Assembly (NCBI GenBank): GCA_964450915.1
Contig: CAYVFG010000003.1
Location: forward strand, 3,797-67,796
Origin: HO2-45-11b sp964450915
GTDB taxonomy: Bacteria; Patescibacteriota; Andersenbacteria; UBA10190
Length of the DNA stretch: 64,000 nt
Reading direction: 5' to 3'
Shown: piece by piece, positions 16,455-23,599 of the stretch
Numbering within the stretch: position 1 is the first letter of the stretch
Layout of the letters: each line of letters opens with the position of its first letter
Position numbers and translations under genes: made by a program
The notes under the pieces: generated by a model
Seen by the model: the letters and a program-made list of their open reading frames with translations, nothing else
Databases searched by the model: none
What the model was told of the DNA's origin: nothing

Positions 16455-18152
16455 ATGATGAACATCAGAAAAGCGCTGATTGGTGATATTTCTGCCGGAA
16501 TTGCAAAGGCGGTGGAGGCTGGCGACCTGCCTGCTCACGCAGAAAAAATGGCCGTTATGGTGAAGCAAACCGAAAGCGTTGGGCATGGAGATTATGCCAG
16601 TCCGGTAGCTTTGGCAATTGGAAAGCAGGCGAAAAAAAATCCCCTTGATATTGTTGAAGTTATCGTCAAGCACATGCCGAAAAAGGAATATGTAGAAATG
16701 ATCGAGGCCGCAAAGCCAGGTTTTTTGAATATTACGATCAGCACGGATTACTTAGCATCTCGCATGGACGATATTTCTCATGAAGATATTTGCGAGGCGT
16801 GCAATATCGGAAACGAGAAGACGATTAATATGGAATTTATTTCCGCGAATCCGACGGGGCCGCTCACGCTCGGCAATGCCCGCACTGCGTTTAGCGCAGA
16901 TACTCTTGCAAATGTATTTGTGTGCGCCGGATACAACGTGACGCGAGAATATTATATTAATGATGCAGGGGAGCAAATTCGGCGATTGGGTGAGTCGGTA
17001 TTGCGAAGAATAATTCAGCAGGAGGGGCATAAAGTGGAATTTCCCGAAGATTTGTATCAAGGGGAATATATTTCAGAGATGGCAAAGGATATTGCCGAGG
17101 AATTTGCGGAAACGGAAAAAAAGAAATTCGATAAAGCTGATTTGGAAAACGAAGAATTGCTCGCGCGAATCAGCACGCTTGCCATGGAACGATGCTTGCT
17201 TGCCATCAAGAAAACAATTAGCGACGACTTGAAGATTAGCTTTGACGTATTTAGTTCGGAGCGCGTGGTGCGAGATAGCGGCGAAATTGAAAACGTTTTA
17301 ACGAAACTTCGCAAAAAAGAACTGACATTTACAAAAGAGGGCGCAGAATTTTTACAGACAACGAAATTCGGCGATGATAAGGATCGCGTCATTGTTAAAA
17401 AAGACGGATCGTATGCGTATATCACCCCGGACATTGCGTATCACCAGGATAAGTTCGACAGGAAATACGATATGATTTTTACATTCCTAGGGGCCGATCA
17501 CCAGGGCCACATTCCGAAATTGAAAGCGGCGCTATCTGCGCTTGGGAACGATGTTGAAAAATTGCACATGATAGTCGCGCAATTTTTGGCGATCACGCAA
17601 GGCGGAAAGCCGGTGAAGTTATCTAAGAGAAAGGGTAATGTGTACGGCCCTAAGGATTTAATAGAAGAAATCGGATACGATGCCGCCCGCTTCTTTATGG
17701 TGCAGCACGCACTGCAGCATCATATGGTGCTCGATTTGGAAGTTGCGAAAGAAAAGAGCGAGGCTAATCCGGTATACTACGTGCAGTATGCGTATGTTCG
17801 CTTACAGTCTATTTTACGAAAGGCAAAAGAAATGGGTATTGCGGTTGACGGTGATACAGAAATTTCAGAAAAAGTTTCGCTTACAAACGATTCTGAGCGA
17901 GCACTGGCGCTTGCCTTGCACAAATTCCCGGAAATCATTGAAGATATTGCAGGTTCGTATGCGGTGCATCAGCTGGCATTTTTTGCATACGACTTGGCAC
18001 GTGCTGTAAACGTATTTTATCGAGATGTGCCGATTTTGGCAGAAGAAGACGAAACGCTTCGTCTCTCCCGCTTGCAGATCGCCCTTTCTGCGCGATTTGT
18101 ATTGTCGAAAACCCTCGACTTGCTTGGAATTTCCAAGCCGGATGTGATGTAG
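16455..18152 (+). CDS. argS: Arginyl-tRNA synthetase
   Basis: 565 aa class I synthetase that charges tRNA-Arg. N-terminal Add1-like domain (about 1-100), catalytic core from ISANPTGPLTLGNARTA (about 130-145) to the KMSKS-like VKLSKRKGN, then the DALR anticodon-binding helices (about 440-565: YVQYAYVRLQSI is typical). The HIGH motif is altered: where HVGH is usual this protein reads TLGN. Two adjacent ATG codons open the gene; TATACT ends 6 bp before the first, so the mRNA is probably leaderless. Confidence 0.95.
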   Translation: MMNIRKALIGDISAGIAKAVEAGDLPAHAEKMAVMVKQTESVGHGDYASPVALAIGKQAKKNPLDIVEVIVKHMPKKEYVEMIEAAKPGFLNITISTDYLASRMDDISHEDICEACNIGNEKTINMEFISANPTGPLTLGNARTAFSADTLANVFVCAGYNVTREYYINDAGEQIRRLGESVLRRIIQQEGHKVEFPEDLYQGEYISEMAKDIAEEFAETEKKKFDKADLENEELLARISTLAMERCLLAIKKTISDDLKISFDVFSSERVVRDSGEIENVLTKLRKKELTFTKEGAEFLQTTKFGDDKDRVIVKKDGSYAYITPDIAYHQDKFDRKYDMIFTFLGADHQGHIPKLKAALSALGNDVEKLHMIVAQFLAITQGGKPVKLSKRKGNVYGPKDLIEEIGYDAARFFMVQHALQHHMVLDLEVAKEKSEANPVYYVQYAYVRLQSILRKAKEMGIAVDGDTEISEKVSLTNDSERALALALHKFPEIIEDIAGSYAVHQLAFFAYDLARAVNVFYRDVPILAEEDETLRLSRLQIALSARFVLSKTLDLLGISKPDVM

Positions 18153-18195
18153 CAAGGTTTTTGCCTAAAAAGGGCATCTGCCGTATGCTACAAGC

Positions 18196-18810
18196 ATGCG
18201 AATCGGTATTGATGCACATATAATCGTGAAGAGTCATAGGCGCTACGATAAGCGCATTGCTCGCTATACGGAGCAATTAATTACTCATTTGATCGAATCC
18301 GATACGAAAAAGGAGCATACGTGGGTGCTGTTTTTCGATAGTCGCCAGAAAACGACGAAGAAATTTGAGCGGGAAAACGTGGAAATCAAGCATTTCCCCT
18401 TCATTCAATATCGTCAGTATTTGCCCGTTGTGTATTCTCATGCGCTCATTGCATCATATTTGACGGCTGCACGCCTTGACGTATTCCATTCCCCGGAAGG
18501 GCTTATTCCCTTTATGTACCCCGGGAAGATCATTACGACGTTTCATTATGTTCCTCGCGGAAAAGGAGAATCTGGAATTTTCTCGCAGACGTTCATGCTC
18601 GGAGCCCGCATGGCATTTGTGCAGTTATGCAGGCGCGCGCAACGAATTATCGTAAACAGCAATGCGGATAAAAAGATTTTGGCGGATACGCATAAGTATC
18701 CTGTGAAAAGCATTGTCGTGATGGAGGAAGACGACTTGAATCAGGTTGATTGGGCAAGGCGAACACGCGAGTTGAAAAAACTATACGCCCAGGTTGGTGG
18801 AAAGAAGTAA
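18196..18810 (+). CDS. Glycosyltransferase family 4-like protein, N-terminal domain only
   Basis: 204 aa. Starts MRIGIDAHIIVKSHRRYDKRIARYT, as GT4 proteins do (MRIGIDA..., then a glycine/arginine-rich acceptor loop), and contains LDVFHSPEGLIPF and RRAQRIIVNSNADKKIL, which match the end of the GT4 N-terminal Rossmann half. The C-terminal donor-binding half (E-x7-E) is missing, so the protein is about half the usual length. It may act on lipids with a partner, or be a degenerate transferase. TATGCT ends 6 bp before the ATG. Confidence 0.65.
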   Translation: MRIGIDAHIIVKSHRRYDKRIARYTEQLITHLIESDTKKEHTWVLFFDSRQKTTKKFERENVEIKHFPFIQYRQYLPVVYSHALIASYLTAARLDVFHSPEGLIPFMYPGKIITTFHYVPRGKGESGIFSQTFMLGARMAFVQLCRRAQRIIVNSNADKKILADTHKYPVKSIVVMEEDDLNQVDWARRTRELKKLYAQVGGKK

Positions 18811-18811
18811 T

Positions 18812-21727
18812 ATGATGCGCGAAGTACCATCGCATGTGGATAGTAATTCCCTTGAGCGGGATGTTTTGACGTATTGGGATGAAGAGCAGATTTTCAAGAA
18901 GTCATTGGATCAAAACAAAGATAAAAAGCAGTTTACGTTTTATGATGGCCCGCCGTATGCAACGGGCAAGCCTCATTATGGGCATGTATTGCAGTCCGCA
19001 ATTAAAGATACGGTATTAAGGTATAAGACAATGCACGGATACTACGCTCCTCGCAGAGTAGGGTGGGATACGCACGGATTGCCGATTGAAAATATTGTTG
19101 AAAAAGAATTGGAGATAAAAACAAAAAAAGATATCGAAAAAGATATCGAGGGTTTTAATCAAAAGTGTAAAGAAACAGTATATCGATATGTAGATATATT
19201 TAGAGATACGCTCAAGCGAATTGGGCGATGGGCAGATTATGGAAATGAATATTCTACGCTTGATCGTAATTACATGGAGTCGGAATGGTGGGTGTTTCAA
19301 CAGATCTGGAATCAGGATTTAATATATAAATCATTCCGTTCAACGCCATATTGTATTCGTTGTGCAACTCCATTGTCGAACTTTGAGGTTGGTATGGCAT
19401 ATAAGGATACGCGAGATATGAGTGTGTATGTTGCCCTTCGACAGGCTCAGGGCAAATCAGAAGTGAAGCTTCTGATTTGGACTACAACTCCCTGGACGCT
19501 GCCTGCCAACGTCGCCGTTGCGTATAATCCCGAGATTTCTTATGTAGTCGCAAGAAAAGATGATAAAGAATATATTCTTGCAAAAGATCGCGTTGCGCAT
19601 GTTCTTGGTGATGAGGCTCAAATTGTTCGTGATATCGCTGTAGATGAACTTGCGGCGTATACATACGAGCCGTTGTTTGCATCAAATACGAGCGATGAAG
19701 ATAAAAGTAAATCTTTTCGACTAGTCGCAAGCGATCATGTGTCTGCGCAGGATGGTACCGGCTTGGTGCATATGGCGCCTGCCTTCGGAGAAGAAGATTT
19801 TAATGTGGCAAAGAAGAATGATTTGCCCATCGTTCGAAATATAGACATGCTAGGCAATTATAATGCGGATGTTCCGATGTGGGCGGGTAGGAATTTATTT
19901 GATGCTCAGAAAGATATCATAAAAGAGTTAGATAAAAACGGCGCGCTATTTAAGCGCGAGCTTATTACGCATAGCTATCCATTCTGCTGGAGATGCGATA
20001 CGCCGCTTATTTACATGGCGCTTGATTCTTGGTTTTTGAAAGTATCTCAGATTAAAGAAAAGATGCTGGAGAATAATCAGCAGATTACTTGGATCCCGGA
20101 GCACTTAAAAGAAGGGCGATTTGCAAAAGGTATAGAATCTGCGCCTGATTGGGCAATTTCTCGTAATAGGTTCTGGAGTGTGCCGATGCCTATTTGGGAA
20201 TGCTTAGAATGCGAGGATAGAGTTTGTATTGGTAGTGTTGCGGAATTGCAGGAAAAATCGGGAGCTACGGATGAGCAAGTTCAAGACATTCATCGCCCAT
20301 ACGTAGACGATATTACGTGGTCGTGCGAAAAATGTTCTGGCACGATGAAGCGTATTCCGGAAGTTCTCGACGTTTGGTTCGATTCCGGAAGTATGCCGTA
20401 TGCCCAGTATCATTATCCGTTCGAGAATAAGGAAATGGTTGAGGCGGGGTATCCGGCAGATTTTATCGCGGAGAGCATTGAAATGACTCGCGCGTGGTTT
20501 TACGTGTTGCACGTACTTGCAACAGGGTTAACGCAAAAAAATATTGGACTTGGCACAGATAAGCCGGCGTTTGTAAATGCAATCGGTTCCGGAATTATTT
20601 TCGCAGAAGATGGGCGCAAGCTTTCGAAGAAATTAAAAAACTATCCGGAAATTGAACCGGTGCTCGAGCAGTATGGTGCTGATGTACTTCGATTTTATCT
20701 GTTATCCAGCAGCGCACTCGGCGAACCATATAAGTTTTCCGAGAAAGACATGCGCCAGGTGCAGCGCAACGTGTATCTTACGCTTTGGAATGTGTATAGC
20801 ATGTTCACTCGGTATGCAAAGGTTCACGGATTCGTTGCTGGTGCAGACGATGCGAAGTCTGCAAACTCTCTTGATCAATGGATTCTTGCTCGTACGCATC
20901 AGCTTATTCAGCATGTTACTCAACATGCAAACGCATATCGAATCGACTATGCAGCTCGAGAATTTGTTACGTATATTGATGATTTGAGCAATTGGTATGT
21001 GAGGCGTTCGAGAACACGTTTGCAGCATCCGGAAAACGACCAAGAAAAACAAGAAGTATTCGGAACGCTTTACACTGTTCTTGTTCGAGTAAGCAAAGCG
21101 CTTGCGCCATTCATGCCGTTTGTTGCGGAGGAAATGTATCGAAACTTAACAGGGGAACAGTCGGTGCATTTGGTTTCGTGGCCATATAAAATTTCTGATA
21201 TGCCAAAGCCGGGGGCAGAAGATTCTTATGACACGGCGATTCTTGATAGAACAAAGCATGTTCGAGAAACGATTTCCGAAGCTCTTGCTACTCGCGCCGT
21301 TGCGAAAATCAAAGTACGCCAACCGCTTGCGCTGCTTGAATTGCCTGCATCTGCAGAAGAATTTTTCCCGGAAGATTTGGAAATGATTAAAGAAGAGGTG
21401 AACGTAAAGGAAGTAAAGATTTCCGCCATTGATGCAATGAAATTGGATACGGAAATTACGCCATCACTAAAACAGGAAGGCATTATTCGCGATCTGATCC
21501 GGTATGTTCAAGGATTGCGCAAGCAAGCAGGATATGCCCTTGATGATAAAATTACGGTTGGACTTAAAACGGATAACCAAGAAATTCTTGATGCTGTGTC
21601 GTCGTATAAAGAAATGCTCACAACCGCTTTGCAGGCAACGGGTATTGTTGATGTGCTAGAAAACGCTGATGCAAGTGAGGAAGTGAACTTGAGCGGTGCA
21701 ACTGCAATAATTTCGGTGAAGAAATAA
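18812..21727 (+). CDS. ileS: Isoleucyl-tRNA synthetase, IleS2-like
   Basis: 971 aa from the ATG at 18812. Class I core with HIGH region GPPYATGKPHYGH (about 45-57) and KMSKS region RKLSKKLKNYPE; CP1 editing domain beginning LLIWTTTPWTLPANVA; zinc-type cysteine pairs CWRC, CLEC and CEKC; C-terminal anticodon-binding helices. The wording around HIGH (ATG-PHYGH) is that of the eukaryotic-like IleS2 type, many members of which resist mupirocin; resistance here is inference. A repeat-derived segment (LRQAQGKSEVK) interrupts the link into the editing domain. The gene ends 1.2 kb before recO. Confidence 0.95.
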   Translation: MMREVPSHVDSNSLERDVLTYWDEEQIFKKSLDQNKDKKQFTFYDGPPYATGKPHYGHVLQSAIKDTVLRYKTMHGYYAPRRVGWDTHGLPIENIVEKELEIKTKKDIEKDIEGFNQKCKETVYRYVDIFRDTLKRIGRWADYGNEYSTLDRNYMESEWWVFQQIWNQDLIYKSFRSTPYCIRCATPLSNFEVGMAYKDTRDMSVYVALRQAQGKSEVKLLIWTTTPWTLPANVAVAYNPEISYVVARKDDKEYILAKDRVAHVLGDEAQIVRDIAVDELAAYTYEPLFASNTSDEDKSKSFRLVASDHVSAQDGTGLVHMAPAFGEEDFNVAKKNDLPIVRNIDMLGNYNADVPMWAGRNLFDAQKDIIKELDKNGALFKRELITHSYPFCWRCDTPLIYMALDSWFLKVSQIKEKMLENNQQITWIPEHLKEGRFAKGIESAPDWAISRNRFWSVPMPIWECLECEDRVCIGSVAELQEKSGATDEQVQDIHRPYVDDITWSCEKCSGTMKRIPEVLDVWFDSGSMPYAQYHYPFENKEMVEAGYPADFIAESIEMTRAWFYVLHVLATGLTQKNIGLGTDKPAFVNAIGSGIIFAEDGRKLSKKLKNYPEIEPVLEQYGADVLRFYLLSSSALGEPYKFSEKDMRQVQRNVYLTLWNVYSMFTRYAKVHGFVAGADDAKSANSLDQWILARTHQLIQHVTQHANAYRIDYAAREFVTYIDDLSNWYVRRSRTRLQHPENDQEKQEVFGTLYTVLVRVSKALAPFMPFVAEEMYRNLTGEQSVHLVSWPYKISDMPKPGAEDSYDTAILDRTKHVRETISEALATRAVAKIKVRQPLALLELPASAEEFFPEDLEMIKEEVNVKEVKISAIDAMKLDTEITPSLKQEGIIRDLIRYVQGLRKQAGYALDDKITVGLKTDNQEILDAVSSYKEMLTTALQATGIVDVLENADASEEVNLSGATAIISVKK
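19433..19478. repeat. Dispersed-type repeat plus inverted repeat inside ileS
   Basis: 19433-19453 reads like the widespread 21-base repeat that starts GCCCTTCGACAGG and ends CTCAGGGC. It abuts a perfect 10-bp inverted repeat AAATCAGAAG-5-CTTCTGATTT (19454-19478). Both are translated in frame. Confidence 0.6.
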
Positions 21728-21775
21728 AAAGAGCCCCGGTCGCACATTTCTTTTTCAAGATATGTGCGCCGAGGC
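21722..21775 (-). terminator. Terminator of minus-strand unit A
   Basis: Long stem (21733-21747 with 21762-21775, near perfect) followed on the minus strand by TCTTTTTATTTC. On the plus strand no T-run follows, so it serves unit A rather than ileS. Confidence 0.75.
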
Positions 21776-21911
21776 GAAAAGGTCTTCATTGCATGTCACT
21801 AATAAATGATTGCGCGGTCCAGGCCTGTTTATATAGGCGTTCCTAACAGGGAGGTCAACTCGATGAGTGATTCCACTGAGGTTTCTGGAGAAGTTCAATC
21901 ATTATTGCCGA

Positions 21912-22010
21912 TCATGCGCCGAAGGGTTCTTGTCGTTGCGAGGGAGGTTGAGGGTCGCGCGTCATCGTCACGTAACCGTGGTGTCCGTGAAGAGTTATCG
22001 TGTTCCTCAT
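21912..22010 (-). CDS. Mini-ORF A, 32 aa, SD-led
   Basis: Starts MRNTITLHGHHGYVTMTR and ends in a Pro/Gln/Arg-rich tail. AAGGAG stands 5 bases before the ATG. The stop of an upstream 17-aa ORF overlaps the ATG (ATGA), so the two would be translationally coupled. Both lie in a transcription unit with a consensus promoter (22158-22185) and a terminator (21722-21775). A 49-codon plus-strand ORF (21863-22012) with a GGGAGG overlaps; it cannot be excluded but has a poorer promoter. Function unknown. Confidence 0.45.
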   Translation of the reverse strand: MRNTITLHGHHGYVTMTRDPQPPSQRQEPFGA

Positions 22011-22060
22011 AGGCTCTCCTTTCTATCGGTTGGTGAACCGTCGCAAGCCAGCTGGATCAA
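22007..22060 (-). CDS. Upstream mini-ORF A0, 17 aa, TTG start
   Basis: TTG start 7 bases after a full AAGGAGG. The product begins IQLACDGSPT after the initiator and ends with a TGA that overlaps the ATG of mini-ORF A. It looks like a leader peptide whose translation could control the next ORF. Confidence 0.4.
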   Translation of the reverse strand: MIQLACDGSPTDRKESL

Positions 22061-22157
22061 GAGGGATCCTCCTTGTGATGTTTTTCAACTAATCTGATCG
22101 CTGGAGCAATACAGGTTTCGTTAGCACAAACATCACTATGTAAATGTGCTAGTTACT

Positions 22158-22185
22158 ACTATATTCTTCCCGTTATTTTTGTCAA
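22158..22185 (-). promoter_or_regulatory. Promoter of minus-strand unit A
   Basis: Minus strand TTGACA (22180-22185), 16 bp, TATAGT (22158-22163). The -35 lies inside the left arm of the 32-bp dyad. Confidence 0.65.
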
Positions 22186-22204
22186 ATTATTTTGACAAAA
22201 ATAA
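22173..22204. promoter_or_regulatory. 32-bp dyad with core TTTTGTCAAA / TTTGACAAAA
   Basis: Two perfectly complementary 14-base arms separated by TTAT. It covers the -35 of unit A and the U-run of the unit B terminator. The same core with a 4-bp spacer recurs at 50940-50965. Probable operator. Confidence 0.55.
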
Positions 22205-22240
22205 AACAGCCTCCGGAAGTGTTGAAACACTTCACGGAGG
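22197..22240 (-). terminator. Terminator of minus-strand unit B
   Basis: Hairpin CCTCCG / CGGAGG with inner AAGTGT / ACACTT, followed on the minus strand by TGTTTTATTTTTG. Confidence 0.75.
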
Positions 22241-22523
22241 ACTGGGCGCAGGGCTCAAAGGGTGATCAGTCTCTCGTTGATCAAGCCTTCAAGCCGGGCG
22301 CAAACCCTTCCACAGCGTCATCTTAGCGGGCCGCAGACTAAAAGTCATTGCCATAAGTGGTCGCTTTCCACGCATTCGCGATCGTGGAAGGGGTAGACAC
22401 GCTGCTAATCGCAGCGTACCTAGGGGGGCTCAAGAGGATGCATCGGGGCTTCCTTTGGTGGTAGACGAATTCGGTCCGGCTTACTTCGACACGCAACCAT
22501 TGCGCATCAGTCGCCGACGCCGA
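22241..22523 (-). ncRNA. Structured 3' part of unit B, unknown RNA
   Basis: About 280 nt with many complementary arms: ACGCTGC / GCAGCGT (loop of 5), TGATCA / TGATCA, GGCT / AGCC, and CCCTTCCAC, which can pair with GTGGAAGGG or be replaced by a nearby CTTTCCACG. The competing pairings suggest a switch-like or catalytic-size fold. A 7-codon ORF (22420-22443) with AAAGGA at 7-base spacing lies inside. No known RNA signature was recognised. Confidence 0.4.
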
Positions 22524-22604
22524 TCAGGCCAGGGCTGCGGTCGGGGCTTTTTTCAAACAATAGAGGGGAGAAGCGCTGCAACTGAGCCGACTGGGATCCT
22601 TCAT
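22524..22604 (-). CDS. Mini-ORF B, 26 aa, SD-led
   Basis: Begins MKDPSRLSCSASPLYC. AAAGGAG stands 4 bases before the ATG. It lies about 67 nt downstream of the predicted start of unit B, whose promoter has a perfect -35. Two Cys, basic and Ala-rich tail. Function unknown; the arrangement parallels mini-ORF A. Confidence 0.42.
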   Translation of the reverse strand: MKDPSRLSCSASPLYCLKKAPTAALA

Positions 22605-22677
22605 GATGCTCCTTTCGAGCCTTGGGTTGGTGTGCTGATGGGTTGCATCCGCACGAAGAACAAAACTGACTTTAGAC

Positions 22678-22706
22678 ATAGTAGCTTTATGTTCTATTTT
22701 TGTCAA
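22678..22706 (-). promoter_or_regulatory. Promoter of minus-strand unit B
   Basis: Minus strand TTGACA (22701-22706), 17 bp, TACTAT. The 13-mer TTTGACAAAAATA around the -35 is identical to that of unit A, so one half-site of the dyad is conserved here. Confidence 0.65.
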
Positions 22707-22744
22707 ATCTATTTATACTAAAATAATAAAAAATTGCTTAATTG

Positions 22745-22912
22745 AGCAAAAATAAAACCCCTGCGGTTAATGTACTCGATTGAGTAGATTAAAAGAGGGG
22801 CGAATATGCCCGGAGCGACTAAGAGATTGCTCGCTTGGTCCCCCGGTACACGCTCTGCAAAAACGCGGGCCAACGCTGCAGAGCTAAGACTGATGGAAAG
22901 GTGCAACTAACT
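22745..22912 (-). ncRNA. Candidate ncRNA C (about 170 nt) with terminator
   Basis: Perfect 8-bp hairpin GCTCTGCA / TGCAGAGC, a second arm AGCGA / TCGCT within CCGG/CCGG flanks, and a 3' hairpin (22758-22800: CCCC/GGGG, TTAAT/ATTAA and TACTC/GAGTA) followed on the minus strand by TTTTATTTTTG. The 5' GCGGT can also pair with ACCGC next to the terminator. No SD-ATG pair is present. Length and end pairing recall 6S RNA but the two-hairpin fold does not; unassigned. Confidence 0.45.
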
Positions 22913-22918
22913 ACCGCT

Positions 22919-22947
22919 AACCTAGCAGAGAGTTGTTTTTTTGTCAA
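22919..22947 (-). promoter_or_regulatory. Possible promoter of ncRNA C
   Basis: Minus strand TTGACA, 17 bp, TAGGTT. The -35 is perfect, the -10 weak. Confidence 0.35.
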
Positions 22948-22972
22948 TAGGGGTGGTATAATGATTAGTATT

Positions 22973-23596
22973 ATGCCTTCTTCTCGTACCGTTTCCGCGC
23001 TCGTATTTTCCCGAAAAAACATCGGGGAGGCGGACAGATTGATGACCTTTTTTACTCAAGAAGAAGGGCTTATAAAAGTTATTGCAAAGGGTGTGCGCAA
23101 AATTCCGTCTGCAAGGGGCGGGCACTTGGAGCCGTGTACGCAAGTGCTTGCAAATATTTCAGAAAGCAAAGCCGGATTATATATGGGGAACGTAGAGACT
23201 CAGGATTATTTCCATGCATTGCGAGGCGATGCTGATGCATTTGCGCGAGCGTGCAAACACATAACGGTGTTCCAGCGGTTATTTACAGAGCGCCAGGCGG
23301 TTCCGGAGTTATTCGATGCTTTAGTCGCTGGATGGCAATTATATCCATCGCTATCGCCAGAAAAAAGGATTGTGATGGATGCTGCAATTTCGTTGCAGAT
23401 TATTCAGCATGCGGGAGTAATGCCCGATATGCGATTATGGGCCGCTTCTTCCGCCAAAGATAAAACTCCTCTCGTTGTGAAATATTTGGCAGAACACCCT
23501 GATCATGCGCCGCGCATTGCGTTGTCTGAAAACGACGCTCGCGGAGTTGCTCGGGTAATGAACGACCTGCTCGCTCGAACAGTGGTATACTCATAG
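22973..23596 (+). CDS. recO: DNA repair protein RecO
   Basis: 207 aa from the ATG at 22973; TATAAT (22957-22962) lies 10 bp before it, and the upstream ATG at 22961 is part of that -10. The OB-fold N-terminus is typical (VSALVFSRKNIGEADRLMTFFTQEEGLIKVIAKGVRK), followed by a helical domain. RecO loads RecA on SSB-coated DNA with RecR. It is shorter than the E. coli protein and lacks the cysteine cluster found in some bacterial RecO. Confidence 0.9.
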   Translation: MPSSRTVSALVFSRKNIGEADRLMTFFTQEEGLIKVIAKGVRKIPSARGGHLEPCTQVLANISESKAGLYMGNVETQDYFHALRGDADAFARACKHITVFQRLFTERQAVPELFDALVAGWQLYPSLSPEKRIVMDAAISLQIIQHAGVMPDMRLWAASSAKDKTPLVVKYLAEHPDHAPRIALSENDARGVARVMNDLLARTVVYS

Positions 23597-23599
23597 GAC

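Noticed and set aside
21863..22012. 49-codon plus-strand ORF with GGGAGG before its ATG (MSDSTEVSGEVQ...)
   Set aside because: Overlaps minus-strand mini-ORF A. The minus strand has better promoter, two SDs, a coupled ATGA and a terminator. It remains a real alternative, so it is recorded here instead of as a feature.
22200..22560. RNase P RNA or tmRNA on either strand
   Set aside because: Length is suitable, but the conserved RNase P cores and the tmRNA tag/TFC pattern were not found by eye.
22455..22721. 88-codon plus-strand ORF in the island
   Set aside because: Starts at a non-ATG codon without an SD, runs through a hairpin and T-run, and opposes a unit with a perfect -35.
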